Source of the DNA: JBQTKD01 sp963703165
Lineage (GTDB): Bacteria > Actinomycetota > Actinomycetes > Sporichthyales > Sporichthyaceae
Reading direction: 5' to 3'
DNA: 64,000 bases
Assembly (NCBI GenBank): GCA_963703165.1
Contig: OY969798.1
Coordinates: 1,426,001-1,490,000 of the forward strand
In this document: piece by piece, positions 49,333 through 59,207 of the stretch
Numbering within the stretch: the stretch's first letter is position 1
Layout of the letters: every line of letters begins with the position of its first letter
The notes under the pieces: generated by a model
Database searches by the model: none
The model's input: the letters and a program-made list of their open reading frames with translations, nothing else
What the model was told of the DNA's origin: nothing
Program-made: the position numbers and the translations under genes

Positions 49333-52308
49333 TCAGCTCTTGACTGCCGGTGGTGATGTCGCCTTCGGATCCGGCGATGGTGTCTCCTTCGCCGGAGTCT
49401 TCGCCGGAGCCGCCGTCTGCGCCTCCCGGGCCTGCTTCAGCGCGGCCTCGAGGCGCTCCTGCGCCTTGCCGTAAGCGGCGAAGTCACCCTTGGCCAATGC
49501 GGCCCGGCCGTCGGCGAACGCCTCCTGGGCGTTGTCGAGCGCTTCGGCGACCGCGGCGTTGCCGGTCGCCCCCGTGCCCGTGCCCGGGTTGGACGGCGTC
49601 GTCACCCCGGACTGGCCGTCGAAGAGCTGGTCGAGGGCCTCCTTGAGGTCCTTACCGATCCCGACGTTGTTCCCGAAGGACACCACGACCTGACGGAGCA
49701 GCGGGAACGACGTGCCCTGCGTCGGTTGCACGTAGAGCGGCTCGACGTAGAGCAGCCCACCACCCACCGGCACCGTCAGCAGGTTGCCCGGACGAACCTG
49801 GTTGCCCTTGTAGAGCAGGACCCGTTCGGAGACCCGTTGGTCGGAGACGATGTTGGACTGCACCTGTCTAGGCCCGGCCACCGCGGTATTAGGTGGAATC
49901 TCGAGCACACGTATCTGGCCGTAGTCCGGCCCTGGTTCGGCATTGACGGCCATGAAGGCCGACAGGTTCGGCCGACCCAACGGCTCGAAGGTCGTCGTCA
50001 ACGAGAAGGTCGCCGCGCTCTGCGACGGCATCTTCAACGTCAGGTAGTACGGCGGGACCGGGTCCGACTCGGCGACCCGGGCGAGACCTGAGACGTCGGT
50101 GCCGGTCGGGTCCAGCGGGACCTGCCAGAAGTCGGCCTTGGAGTAGAACGACCCCGGGTCGGTCACGTGGTACCGGGCGAGCATCTCGCGCTGGACCTTG
50201 AAGTAGTCCTCCGGGTAACGCAGGTGCACCATCAGCGCCGATGGGATGTCCTTGCGCTCCTTGACCGTGCCCGGGAAGGCCTTCTTCCAGGTCTTCAGCA
50301 TCGGGTCGGCGTCGTCCCAGGTGTACATGTTGATCGTGCCGTCGTAAGCATCGACCGTGGCCTTCACCGAGTTGCGGATGTAGTTGACCTCGTCGCGCGG
50401 CGCGATGACGCGGCGCTCGTCGTCGGTCAACGTCGTCTGCGTGGCCCGACCCAACGTGGTGCGCGAGGCGTACGGGTAGTTCGACGTCGTCGTGTACCCG
50501 TCGACGATCCATTGGATGCGCCCACTCACCACAGCGGGGTACGGGTCGGAGTCCAGCGTCAGCCAGGGCGCGACCCGCTTGACCCGCTCGCGCGGGTCGC
50601 GGATGTAGAGCACCTGAGAGCCGGAGTTGACCTCGGAGGACAGCAGGATCTTCTGCTCGCGGAACTTCACCGCGTACATGGCCTTGCGCCAGAACGACCC
50701 GATCGGGACGCCGCCCTTGCCCTGGTAGGTGTTCAGGGCCTGCCCGTTGGGCGCGGACTTGTCCTCGCGGTCGAACTCGCGGGCCACGCCGTTCTTGGAT
50801 CCGACGACCGAGTAGTCCGGGGACTCCTCGCCGAAGTAGATCCGGGGCTCGTAGTCACCGAGCAGACCGGTCGGCGGGATGTCCTTGGAGACGTAGCTGG
50901 GTGACCCGTCGCTGTCCACGGTGTTCCCGCGGGCTACGACCAGGCCGTACCCGTGGGTGAAGAGGAAGTGGTCGTTGATCCAGTTGCGCTGTGCGGTCGG
51001 CACCTGATCCAGGTTCAGCTCGCGCACCGCGGTGACGACGTCCTGGTTGCGGCCGTCGATGTTGTAGCGGCCGATGCGCAGCGAGTCCGAGAAGCTGTAG
51101 AAGCGCAGGATCTGCTGCTCCTGCACGAACGTCGGAGAAACGATGTTCGGGTCCAGCAGGCGGATGCTCGCGGTCGTGTTCGCGTCGGCCCGCAACTGGT
51201 TGGGCCGCACCGTCGTCTCGGCCGGATAGGGATCGATCTTCGCGCCCTTCAACCCGTACGCCGCACGGGTCGCCTCGATGTTGCGCCCGATGTAGGGCGC
51301 CTCCTTCTTGGCCTCCGACGGGCGGACCTGGAACTGCTGCACGATCGCCGGGTACGCGCCGCCGATGAGCACGGCCGAGAGCACCAGCAGACCGAAACCG
51401 ATCCCGGGCAGCAGCCACGTGCGCCGCCAGATGTTGGCGAAGAAGAGGATCGCGCAGATCAACGCGATCGCTGCGAGGATCTCCTTGGCCGGCAACAGCG
51501 CGTTCTCGTCCTTGTACCGCAGCCCGGTCCAGCCGTTGACTTGGTCGAACCCGCCCCCGGCCACCGCGAGGCCGTAGCGGTCCATCCAGTACGCGATGGC
51601 CTTCAGCAGCACGAACATGCCGAGCAGCACGGACAGGTGTACCTGCGCGCCCGGGGTCGCCTTGTCCCCCGGGGTCTGCAGCCGCAGCCCGCCGTAGAGG
51701 TAGTGCGTGACCACCGAGGCCAGCAGGCACACCAGGACGAGGGCGAACCCGAAGCCCAGCAGGAAGCGCCACCACGGGTAGTCGAAGACGTAGAACGAGA
51801 CGTCCTTGTTGAACTGCGGGTCCTTGACCTTGAAATCGGTCCCGTTGCGCCACAGCAGCCAGGTACGCCACTCGGCGGACGCCGAACTGCCGGCCATGAT
51901 GCCGACGACGGTGCAGACCGCGAGCAGGATCGGGACCTTGAACGGGTCCAGGCCGACGCGGTACCGGTCGAGGTTCTGCTGCTCGGCCGACATGCCACGG
52001 AACGGCGGCCGCAGCCGGTAGGCGATGGCCACGTTGAGCGCCACCAGGCCGGCCATCAGCGCCGCGAACACCGTGAACAGCACCACGCGGGTGCCCAGGC
52101 GGCTGGTGAAGACCTCGGCGTACTCCGTCGAGCGGTACCACCACAGGTCCGTGATCAGGTCCGTGAGCACCAGGAACCCGATGAACAGGCCCGCGAGGAC
52201 CATCAGGACCGGGATCAGTGCTCGTGGAGCGCGGCGCGGGGCGGCGGGCCGGAACGGTCGTCGTCCCGGAGCGGGTGACCCGGAACCACCAGGCGGGTCG
52301 AAACTCAC
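49333..52308 (-). CDS. UPF0182 family membrane protein
   Basis: 991 residues from a GTG with GAGGTG upstream. Seven or so membrane helices fill the first ~330 residues (LIPVLMVLAGLFIGFLVLTD first), then a large extracellular part with FLFTHGYGLVVARGN and PSYVSKDIPP, and an acidic/Ala-rich C-terminal tail (about 930-991). The family is universal in actinobacteria (M. tuberculosis Rv3193c) and cyanobacteria; its function is unknown. Position next to the PDZ protease gene is the conserved one. Confidence 0.93.
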   Translation of the reverse strand: MSFDPPGGSGSPAPGRRPFRPAAPRRAPRALIPVLMVLAGLFIGFLVLTDLITDLWWYRSTEYAEVFTSRLGTRVVLFTVFAALMAGLVALNVAIAYRLRPPFRGMSAEQQNLDRYRVGLDPFKVPILLAVCTVVGIMAGSSASAEWRTWLLWRNGTDFKVKDPQFNKDVSFYVFDYPWWRFLLGFGFALVLVCLLASVVTHYLYGGLRLQTPGDKATPGAQVHLSVLLGMFVLLKAIAYWMDRYGLAVAGGGFDQVNGWTGLRYKDENALLPAKEILAAIALICAILFFANIWRRTWLLPGIGFGLLVLSAVLIGGAYPAIVQQFQVRPSEAKKEAPYIGRNIEATRAAYGLKGAKIDPYPAETTVRPNQLRADANTTASIRLLDPNIVSPTFVQEQQILRFYSFSDSLRIGRYNIDGRNQDVVTAVRELNLDQVPTAQRNWINDHFLFTHGYGLVVARGNTVDSDGSPSYVSKDIPPTGLLGDYEPRIYFGEESPDYSVVGSKNGVAREFDREDKSAPNGQALNTYQGKGGVPIGSFWRKAMYAVKFREQKILLSSEVNSGSQVLYIRDPRERVKRVAPWLTLDSDPYPAVVSGRIQWIVDGYTTTSNYPYASRTTLGRATQTTLTDDERRVIAPRDEVNYIRNSVKATVDAYDGTINMYTWDDADPMLKTWKKAFPGTVKERKDIPSALMVHLRYPEDYFKVQREMLARYHVTDPGSFYSKADFWQVPLDPTGTDVSGLARVAESDPVPPYYLTLKMPSQSAATFSLTTTFEPLGRPNLSAFMAVNAEPGPDYGQIRVLEIPPNTAVAGPRQVQSNIVSDQRVSERVLLYKGNQVRPGNLLTVPVGGGLLYVEPLYVQPTQGTSFPLLRQVVVSFGNNVGIGKDLKEALDQLFDGQSGVTTPSNPGTGTGATGNAAVAEALDNAQEAFADGRAALAKGDFAAYGKAQERLEAALKQAREAQTAAPAKTPAKETPSPDPKATSPPAVKS

Positions 52309-52406
52309 CAGCACACCTCGGCAGATACCTGGCACGGCCCTCGGTCCGGGACATGCCTGTGAACTGCCAACTTATCGAGCGCGCCTCGGGTTCCCGTCAT
52401 CGGAGA

Positions 52407-53468
52407 TCAACAACGCGGGAAAGTGCCCTTTCCTGTGCGCAGGGCCTCCAGCGCGGACACGGCGGTGGTGAGCTTGTCGACCTTCACCAGTTCGATGCCC
52501 TTCGGGGCGCCCTCGGCGGCCTCGCGGCAGTTCTCGGCGGGCACCAGGAACACCGTTGCGCCGGTCTTCTTGGCCCCGCGGATCTTCATGACGATGCCGC
52601 CGATCTTGCCGACGGTGCCGTCGTCGTCGATGCTCCCGGTCCCGGCGACGATGCGACCGCCGGTGATCTCCTCCGGCGTGAGCCGCTCGATGATGCCGAG
52701 CGCGAACATGAGCCCGGCGCTGGGCCCGCCGACGTTGTCCAGCTCGATCTTCACGCTGAACGGGAACTTGTAGTCCACGTCGGGCGAGAGGCCGATGAAC
52801 GGCAGCGAGTCGTCGTCGGGGTTGGCGACCGTGGTGATCGTCTCGGTGCTCTCGGTCCCGCCACGGGAGATCTTGAAGACGACCTTCTCCCCCGGCTTGT
52901 GCTTGCGGACCGCGAGCACGACCTCTTCGGGCTTCGCGATCGCGGCACCGTCGACCTCGAGAATGCGGTCCCCGAGCTTGAGCTTCTCCGCGGCCGGGCG
53001 GCCGTCGGTCAGCGAGCTGACGACGACGAACGACTCGATATCGATCTTCATCGCCTTCAGCGCGGCTGCCGTCGCGTGCTTCTGCGAGAGCGACATCTGC
53101 CGCTGGTTCTCGGCGGCGATGTCGTCGGCCGACTTGGAGCTGTCGTAGATGGTCTCCTTGGGCACGACCGCGACACCGGAGCGGAACCAGCCGGTCAGCG
53201 CCTCGATGAGGCTCATGTTGTGGTCGGGGTTGGTGATCGAGACCGTGGTCAGCTCGAGCTTGCCGGTGACCGGGAACGTGTCGCGGCCGTTGATCACGAT
53301 CAGCGGCTTGCCGTCGACCTCGCCGAGGGTGTCGGTGGCCGGCCCCGGCGAGATCCGCGCGTAGGGAACCGGGAGCAGGATCAGCAGCGCCGCCAGCAGC
53401 GCGAGCAGCGTGCCCGCGACCGTGAGCGCGATGGTGCGCGGAGAGCGCCAGTCGACCTTGGAGAACAC
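52407..53468 (-). CDS. Membrane-anchored PDZ and Lon-type (S16) serine protease
   Basis: 353 residues from a GTG. One N-terminal helix (LTVAGTLLALLAALLILLPV), then a PDZ domain (about 135-210, RPAAEKLKLGDRILEVDG), then a Lon-type proteolytic domain with nucleophile Ser in DNVGGPSAGLMFALG and the catalytic Lys in VGKIGGIVMKIRGAKKTGA. This is the YlbL/Rv3194c architecture. It would work at the outer face of the membrane in protein quality control. Start by family length; the ribosome site is weak. Confidence 0.92.
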   Translation of the reverse strand: MFSKVDWRSPRTIALTVAGTLLALLAALLILLPVPYARISPGPATDTLGEVDGKPLIVINGRDTFPVTGKLELTTVSITNPDHNMSLIEALTGWFRSGVAVVPKETIYDSSKSADDIAAENQRQMSLSQKHATAAALKAMKIDIESFVVVSSLTDGRPAAEKLKLGDRILEVDGAAIAKPEEVVLAVRKHKPGEKVVFKISRGGTESTETITTVANPDDDSLPFIGLSPDVDYKFPFSVKIELDNVGGPSAGLMFALGIIERLTPEEITGGRIVAGTGSIDDDGTVGKIGGIVMKIRGAKKTGATVFLVPAENCREAAEGAPKGIELVKVDKLTTAVSALEALRTGKGTFPRC

Positions 53469-53493
53469 CCGCGGAAGCTTATGTGAGCCGGCT

Positions 53494-53922
53494 TTACGGC
53501 GTACCGACCCATTCGGTGGTGCCGTCTCCGAATTCTTGGTGCTTCCAGATCGGCACGCCGGCCTTGATCCGGTCCACGAGGTCGCGGCAGGCGGCGAACG
53601 CCTCACCGCGGTGACCGCAGGAGACGGCGGCGACGATCGCCAGGTCGCCGATCGCCAGGTCCCCGACCCGGTGCACGGCCGCGATCCGGATCGCGTCGTG
53701 CTCGGCGGCGATCGCCTCGGCGACCGCCCTCATCTGGTCGACGGCGCTCGGGTGCGCGCTGTACTTGAGGTCCTTCACTTCCTTGCCGCCGTCGTTGTCG
53801 CGCACGGTGCCGACGAACAACGCGGTCCCACCGGCCGCCGGGTGGTCGACGGCGGCGAGGATCTCCGTCGGCGACAGCGGGGTGTCACGGATCTCGCAGA
53901 GGACGATCAGGTCAGAACTCAT
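53494..53922 (-). CDS. moaE: Molybdopterin synthase catalytic subunit (MoaE)
   Basis: 142 residues, full length. MoaE converts cyclic pyranopterin monophosphate to molybdopterin with sulfur from MoaD. Family motifs are present: AGGTALFVGTVRDNDGGKEV, LEY-like LKYSAHPSAVDQM, AVSCGHRGEAFAACRDLVD and the C-terminal PIWKHQEFGDGTTEWV with the active-site Lys. No moaD lies beside it, so the partner is encoded elsewhere. Confidence 0.95.
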   Translation of the reverse strand: MSSDLIVLCEIRDTPLSPTEILAAVDHPAAGGTALFVGTVRDNDGGKEVKDLKYSAHPSAVDQMRAVAEAIAAEHDAIRIAAVHRVGDLAIGDLAIVAAVSCGHRGEAFAACRDLVDRIKAGVPIWKHQEFGDGTTEWVGTP

Positions 53923-53940
53923 GGACTCATTCTCCAGACG

Positions 53941-55005
53941 TCACGAGAACCGGCGGCGGCGGACCTCGCGGAGCAGAGCCGCGGTGCCGACCATGGCCAC
54001 CGCGGCACCGGCCGCGGACAGCGACGTCTCGCGCAGCCCACGGCGTCGGCCGTTGCCCGCGAGGTCGTCGAGCAGCGCCGCCAAGGCACCGAGATTGTCG
54101 TAGGCGGGGCGCCAGCCGGCCTCGGTGAGCCGGTCCGAGGAGATCACCCAGGGGTAGGCGACGTAGCGCAGTTCGCCGGCGGAGGCGTTGAGGACGCCGA
54201 AACGCTGCATCCGCTCGGCGGTGCCGAACGCCCGGACCGCGGAGACGGAGACCCGCCGCATCCCGGTGGCCGCCTCGACGGTCTCCTGCTCCAGCCAACC
54301 CTCGCAGCCGACGGTGAGCACCCCGGAGACCCGGCCGAGGATCGCGAACTCGCAGGCCGAGAGGAGGTCCTCGACGTGACAGAACTGCCAGGCGGGGCGT
54401 GCGCCGTCCAGGTGAAGCAGCCGGGACGAGGAGAAGTGACGGGTCAGCACGCTGTCCATGCCGCCGCCGACGAGCATCGCGGGGCGCAGCACGGTCAGCC
54501 CGTCGGCGACGCCGCCGGGGCGGGCGCCGGCCAGCAACTGTTCGATCTCGAGCAGGTCCGAGACCAGGCGCAGGTCCCCCACGGCACGCAGCGGCGCATC
54601 CTCGGCCAGCGGGATCGGGTTGTCCGGGTCCGCGCCGTAGACCATCGCGGAGGTGCACACCACGAGGCGCGGGACGCTCGTGGCGGCGCGCACCGCGTCC
54701 GCGGCGGTGCGGACCGCGTCCGGACCGTCCTCGGTCTCACCGCCGGTGGCCAGGAGCACGACGACGTCGCAGCCGCGCATGCGCTGCGCGCGGCGCGGAT
54801 CGGCCAGAGCGACAGCACGTACCTCGGCGATCTCCGGATGCGCTGTCAGCCGCTCGATGAGGGCCGGGGCCAGACCGCGGTCGGCAGCGGCGACGGCGAC
54901 CCGCAGGCCCTTCGCCTTGCCGTGACCCGCACGAGCGCGCGTCGAGTGCCAGTGCGCGGCGGCTGGTGTGGCGACGGTGGCAGGGACGGCATCGGGCGCC
55001 GACAT
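53941..55005 (-). CDS. NAD-dependent epimerase/dehydratase-like (SDR) protein
   Basis: 354 residues from the ATG at 55005 behind GGAGGGCGAG. An extended SDR fold: LRVAVAAADRGLAPALIERL, then DVVVLLATGGETEDGPDAVR, TSAMVYGAD (YxxxK region is degenerate) and the C-terminal domain with AYDNLGALAALLDD. The N-terminal Gly motif is not the usual TGxxGxxG, so cofactor binding is uncertain. A hydrophobic C-terminal segment (SAAGAAVAMVGTAALL) may tether it to the membrane. It is divergent from the DUF2342 protease gene. Confidence 0.82.
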   Translation of the reverse strand: MSAPDAVPATVATPAAAHWHSTRARAGHGKAKGLRVAVAAADRGLAPALIERLTAHPEIAEVRAVALADPRRAQRMRGCDVVVLLATGGETEDGPDAVRTAADAVRAATSVPRLVVCTSAMVYGADPDNPIPLAEDAPLRAVGDLRLVSDLLEIEQLLAGARPGGVADGLTVLRPAMLVGGGMDSVLTRHFSSSRLLHLDGARPAWQFCHVEDLLSACEFAILGRVSGVLTVGCEGWLEQETVEAATGMRRVSVSAVRAFGTAERMQRFGVLNASAGELRYVAYPWVISSDRLTEAGWRPAYDNLGALAALLDDLAGNGRRRGLRETSLSAAGAAVAMVGTAALLREVRRRRFS

Positions 55006-55175
55006 CTCGCCCTCCGCACTGCGCCGTGAGCGAACCGGCACCGGTGGCCGGGTCACGCCCGCATCCGCCCGGTTAGGTTGGACTGCATGTCCCGCAAGCG
55101 CTCCACGACGTCCAGTTTGCCCGAATTCTCCGTTTTTTCCCGCAACCTTGATCATCGACTCCTGGCAGGTGCGCG

Positions 55176-56492
55176 GTGAGTGGAGTGCCCTTCGGCTTCG
55201 GTAAGCCCGGAGACGACGACCCGGACGACCCCCGGATGGACTTCTCCGGCGCGGACAACCCCTTCGCGGCCCTGTTCGGCGGCGGCACGTTCGGCAACGA
55301 CCCGAATGCGCTCGCCAACGCGTTCACGCAGCTCGGACAGCTGATGTCGTGGACCGGGGGTCCGGTCAACTGGGACCTCGCGCAGGACGTGGCCCGCAAG
55401 ACGGTCGCCGCGGCCGGCCCCGACCCGTCGGTGGCCGACGCCGCACGTCGTGAGGTCGACGAGGCGCTGCGCCTGGCCGAGCTGTGGCTGGACCCGGCGA
55501 CCACTCTGCCCACCAGCGGCGCGTCGGCGCTCGCCTGGAGCCGCGCGGAGTGGATCGAGGCGACCCTGCCGGTCTGGCGGACCCTGGTGGATCCCGTCGC
55601 CGAGAAGGTCGTCGGCTCGATGGGTGAGGCTCTGCCGCCCGAGATGGCTGTCGCTGCGGGCCCGCTGGTCCCGATGATGCGCCAGATGGGCGGGGCCATG
55701 TTCGGCGCCCAGGTCGGTCAGGCCCTCGGGACGCTGGCCGCCGAGGTGCTCGGCGCCACCGACATCGGCCTCCCGCTCGGCCCGGCCGGGCGCCCGGCAC
55801 TGGTCGCCGCGAACGTGACCGCGTTCAGCCAGGGCCTCGGTGTCGAACCGAACGAGGTCCGGCTCTACGTCGCGATGCGCGAGGCGGCGCACCAACGCCT
55901 GTTCGCGGGCGTCCCCTGGTTGCGAGGGCACGTGCTCTCTGCCGTCGAGAGCTACGCCCGCGGCATCAACATCGACATGACCCGCATCGAGGAGATCGTC
56001 GGGGAGTTGGACCCGACCAACCCGGAGGCGATCTCCCGAGCCCTGACCGACGGCATGTTCACGCCGCAGCAGACCCCGGAGCAGCAGGCGGCGTTGGCCC
56101 GCCTGGAGACCCTGCTGGCGCTGATCGAGGGTTGGGTGGACGAGGTGGTGCACGCCGCGGCCGTCGAGCACCTCAGTGCCTCCTCCGCCAACGCGCTGCG
56201 GGAGAGCGTGCGCCGCCGGCGCGCCGCGGGTGGACCCGCGGAGCAGACCTTCGGCAACCTGGTGGGCCTGGAGCTGCGTCCGCGCCGCCTGCGCGAGGCT
56301 GCCGCGCTGTGGCAGGAGCTGCGTGTGGCCCGCGGCATCGAGGGCCGCGACGCCGTCTGGGAGCACCCGGACCTGCTGCCCAGCGGTTCGGACCTCGACG
56401 ACCCGAGTGCGTTCGTCAACCCCATCGCACTCGACCTCGGCTCGCTGCTGGACGACCCGCAGGACCCGCCGGCGACCGACGAACAGAAGTGA
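55176..56492 (+). CDS. DUF2342 zinc-dependent metalloprotease-like protein
   Basis: 438 residues from a GTG. The family signature is LGVEPNEVRLYVAMREAAHQ, a degenerate zincin helix (ExxxH rather than HExxH), followed by VPWLRGHVLSAVESYARGI and QTPEQQAALARLETLLALIE. Corresponds to M. tuberculosis Rv3195 in the conserved region. Its stop overlaps the NUDIX gene. Whether it cleaves peptides is not established for the family. Confidence 0.9.
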   Translation: MSGVPFGFGKPGDDDPDDPRMDFSGADNPFAALFGGGTFGNDPNALANAFTQLGQLMSWTGGPVNWDLAQDVARKTVAAAGPDPSVADAARREVDEALRLAELWLDPATTLPTSGASALAWSRAEWIEATLPVWRTLVDPVAEKVVGSMGEALPPEMAVAAGPLVPMMRQMGGAMFGAQVGQALGTLAAEVLGATDIGLPLGPAGRPALVAANVTAFSQGLGVEPNEVRLYVAMREAAHQRLFAGVPWLRGHVLSAVESYARGINIDMTRIEEIVGELDPTNPEAISRALTDGMFTPQQTPEQQAALARLETLLALIEGWVDEVVHAAAVEHLSASSANALRESVRRRRAAGGPAEQTFGNLVGLELRPRRLREAAALWQELRVARGIEGRDAVWEHPDLLPSGSDLDDPSAFVNPIALDLGSLLDDPQDPPATDEQK

Positions 56493-57049
56493 GCCTGCAC
56501 GCCGACGCGGTAAGGGAACTGACGCGGTATCAGCCGTTCGACGCGGCGCAGGAGACCTTGCGCGGGGACTATCTCGGGTACCTCGCGGCGCATGACGACG
56601 CGATGTGGCGCAGCTGCGCCCCGGCTCATCTGACGGCGAGCGCGATCGTGATCGACCCGGCCGGTGCCCGGGTGGTGCTGGTGCATCACCGCAAGGTCGG
56701 CCTATGGCTGCAACCCGGCGGGCACTGCGAGATCGAGGACGAGTCGTTGGCAGGCGCGGCACTGCGGGAGGCGACCGAGGAGACGGACCTGGCCGGGCTG
56801 CGACTGCTCGACGGGATTCTGCGGCTGGATCGTCACCGGGCACCCTGCGCGTCGAGTTGGTCCGGCCCCGGACCGATGGAGCACCATCTGGACGTGATGT
56901 TCGCCGTGCTCGCCGAGCCTGCTGCCGCCCCTCGAGCCGGCGAGGAGTCCCTCGCCGTGCGCTGGTTCGACGTCGACGCCCTGCCGGAGGCCACCGACGA
57001 TGCCGTGCGCGGCCTGGTCGCGTCCGCCGTGGCCCGGGTGCAAGCGTGA
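56489..57049 (+). CDS. NUDIX hydrolase
   Basis: 186 residues; the GTG overlaps the previous stop (GTGA). The Nudix box is intact: GGHCEIEDESLAGAALREATEETDL, with the GX5EX7REUXEEXGU core residues present (last position Asp-Leu instead of Gly-U). It is preceded by VVLVHHRKVGLWLQPG. Substrate probably a nucleoside diphosphate derivative. The stop overlaps the PH-like gene. Confidence 0.93.
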   Translation: MSLHADAVRELTRYQPFDAAQETLRGDYLGYLAAHDDAMWRSCAPAHLTASAIVIDPAGARVVLVHHRKVGLWLQPGGHCEIEDESLAGAALREATEETDLAGLRLLDGILRLDRHRAPCASSWSGPGPMEHHLDVMFAVLAEPAAAPRAGEESLAVRWFDVDALPEATDDAVRGLVASAVARVQA

Positions 57050-57723
57050 GCAGGCCCCTGGGGCTCGGCCCGATCCCGCTCGAGCCGCCGATCTCGCCGA
57101 CCCGTCAGGTGATCGTGCGTCAGGCAGCCGCGCTGACGGCGGGCGTCTTCATGTTCGTCGTGATGGCCGGCTTCGGGGCCGCTGTGCTCGCCGACTCCGG
57201 CAAGACCCTGGAGGGTGGCGGCGGGGAGTTCTTTCAGAGCTTCATCTTCGGGTTGATCGTCGTCCCGGCCCTCTACGGCTGCGAGCGCTTCTTCCTGCGC
57301 CCGCGCGTGCGTATCGACGACTCCGGGGTCGCGGTGCACAACCCGTGGCGCAGCGCCGTGCTCCCCTGGGCCGCGATCGGCGGTGCGGGCTTCGACCAGA
57401 CCTTCACGATCGTCCTCGCCGGCGGCGACCGGTTGCGATCGGCGCTGTTCGGACCGACGTTCTCCTCCCCGCTGACCCAGCGGACCCGGGTCGACGAGAT
57501 GGTGGCCCTGATCAACGCCGAGGCATCGCGGCGGGCCGGCCGGGCGCACGACCCGGAGGCGGCCTACAGTTCGGAGGCCCTCATCAGTTCGATGAGCGAC
57601 GAGGCGAGGGCCGTCGACGTCGTGAGCGCGGACTCCCTGTTCCGGATCGTGTGGGGGTGGCCGTCGCTGGCGGCCTACCTGGCGCTCTGGACGGTGGCCT
57701 GCATCGCCGTCGCCGCTGTCTGA
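57046..57723 (+). CDS. Membrane protein with PH-like domain
   Basis: 225 residues; the GTG overlaps the NUDIX stop. Two N-terminal helices (ALTAGVFMFVVMAGFGAAVL and a second at about 65-80, FIFGLIVVPALYG), then a beta-rich domain opening RVRIDDSGVAVHNPWRSAVL that fits the bacterial PH-like domain, and a final helix (YLALWTVACIAVAAV). It resembles small actinobacterial PH-domain membrane proteins of unknown role. Converges on the metallopeptidase gene with 12 bp between. Confidence 0.82.
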   Translation: MSRPLGLGPIPLEPPISPTRQVIVRQAAALTAGVFMFVVMAGFGAAVLADSGKTLEGGGGEFFQSFIFGLIVVPALYGCERFFLRPRVRIDDSGVAVHNPWRSAVLPWAAIGGAGFDQTFTIVLAGGDRLRSALFGPTFSSPLTQRTRVDEMVALINAEASRRAGRAHDPEAAYSSEALISSMSDEARAVDVVSADSLFRIVWGWPSLAAYLALWTVACIAVAAV

Positions 57724-57735
57724 CGCCGATCTGCT

Positions 57736-58335
57736 TCAGCTGCGGATCTCGTCCTCGGTGTCCTCGGTGAGGTCCAGCCCGGCGGCGTGCGCGACGCCGT
57801 CGAGGTAACCCCGGGCCCGCTCCAGCTTCGGGTAGGCAGCCAGTTCGGCCCAGAACTCCGGCCCGTGGCCCGGCACGATCAGATGGGCCAGCTCGTGCAG
57901 CAGCACGTAGTCCACGACGTAAGGGGGCATCCCACGCAGGCGGGTGGACAGCCGGATCGTGCCGTCGACGGGGGTGCACGAGCCCCAGCGGGTCATCTGG
58001 TTCTCCGCCCAGCGCACCGACACCGGCGCGGCCTTGCCGCCCAGGTAGCGCTCGGAGAGCTTCCACGCACGGGTGAGCAGGACGTCGTCGGTGGGGCGGC
58101 GCCGGCCGTCCTGCGCGGACAGCTTGGCGAGCATCACCTCGACCCAGCGTCGTTCCTCTGCCCGGCTCATCCTGGCCGGGATCAGCACGACGGTCCGCCC
58201 GGCCTCGCGGTAGGCGGTCACAGTCAGTCGGCGACGGTTGCTGCGCCGAACCTCGACAGGCTCCGGCACGTCGTCGGAGGGCACCGGTAACTGGACCGGT
58301 GCCTGCGACGATGCCAAGGCACGCTTGGGGGCCAC
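57736..58335 (-). CDS. YgjP/M48-type metallopeptidase
   Basis: 199 residues from a GTG (MAPKRALASSQ). The zinc motif is VVDYVLLHELAHLIVPGHGP with HELAH, and the preceding NQMTRWGSC and IRLSTRLRGMP are typical of YgjP-like (DUF45) peptidases. The N-terminal third is beta-rich. Cytoplasmic; role unknown. It is a usual neighbour in this actinobacterial block. Confidence 0.88.
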   Translation of the reverse strand: MAPKRALASSQAPVQLPVPSDDVPEPVEVRRSNRRRLTVTAYREAGRTVVLIPARMSRAEERRWVEVMLAKLSAQDGRRRPTDDVLLTRAWKLSERYLGGKAAPVSVRWAENQMTRWGSCTPVDGTIRLSTRLRGMPPYVVDYVLLHELAHLIVPGHGPEFWAELAAYPKLERARGYLDGVAHAAGLDLTEDTEDEIRS

Positions 58336-58403
58336 GATCGTGACGGTACCGGGCGGATGGGTCGCCCTGATGACATTCCCCGCAAGGCGCGCCGAGGCGT
58401 GAC

Positions 58404-59207
58404 CTACCGGCCCTTGAACTGTGGGACGCGCTTCTCCTTGGCGGCGGCGATGCCCTCGTAGAGGTCCTCGCCGGCCAGGGTGATCGGCTGCGCGAGGGCC
58501 TCCCACTGGATGGCTTCCTCCAGGCCCGCGTGCCCGCCGTTGCTGAGCGCGACCTTGGTCAGGCGGGTCGCGATCGGGGCGCATTGAGCGACCGACTCGG
58601 CGATCTTCGCGACCTCCGCGGCGAAGTCCGCGGCCGGGAAGGAGCGGTTGACCAGGCCCAGCGCCGCAGCCTCCGCCCCGGTGACCGTGCGGCCGGTGAA
58701 CAGCATCTCCCGGGCCACCGGCAGGCCCGCGACCTCCGGGAGCAGGTACGTGGCGGCCATGCCGGCGTGCATCCCGAGCCGGTTGAACGGGACCGACAGC
58801 TTGGCGTCGTCGACGGCGTAGCGGAGGTCGGTGGCCAGCGCCATGCACAGCCCCGCCCCGACGGCGTGCCCGTTGATGGCGGCGATGGTGGGCACCTCGA
58901 GCTCCCGGATCGACAGCCACGCCTTGTAGAAGGGCAGCATCCTCGACCGCAGGTAGTTCACGGTCGCGTTCTTGTCGGCGGTGATCCAGCCGGTGTCCCC
59001 TCCGGAGGAGAACGCCGTGCCGGCGCCGGTCACCACGACCACCCGGACGTCCGGGTCGGTCTTCAGGGACGCGACGGCGCGGACCCAGGAGTCGGTCATC
59101 TCTTTGGACATGACGTTGCGTCGGTCCGGGTTGTTCAGCGTCAGTGTCACCACCCCGGCGTCGTCACGGGTCACGGTCAGCTGCTCGAGCGGCGGGTCGA
59201 AGGTCAT
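58404..59207 (-). CDS. Enoyl-CoA hydratase/isomerase (crotonase family)
   Basis: 267 residues. The oxyanion-hole segments are VVVTGAGTAFSSGGDTGWI and PTIAAINGHAVGAGLCMALA, and the C-terminal half is complete (LPEVAGLPVAREMLFTGRTV). Catalytic Glu pair of classical crotonase is not evident at the usual places, so it may be an isomerase or other crotonase-fold enzyme. No neighbouring fatty-acid genes. Confidence 0.88.
   Translation of the reverse strand: MTFDPPLEQLTVTRDDAGVVTLTLNNPDRRNVMSKEMTDSWVRAVASLKTDPDVRVVVVTGAGTAFSSGGDTGWITADKNATVNYLRSRMLPFYKAWLSIRELEVPTIAAINGHAVGAGLCMALATDLRYAVDDAKLSVPFNRLGMHAGMAATYLLPEVAGLPVAREMLFTGRTVTGAEAAALGLVNRSFPAADFAAEVAKIAESVAQCAPIATRLTKVALSNGGHAGLEEAIQWEALAQPITLAGEDLYEGIAAAKEKRVPQFKGR

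Noticed and set aside
50953..52278. 441-codon plus-strand ORF inside the UPF0182 gene
   Set aside because: Antisense shadow with Gln/Arg/Val-rich composition; UPF0182 is well supported on the other strand.
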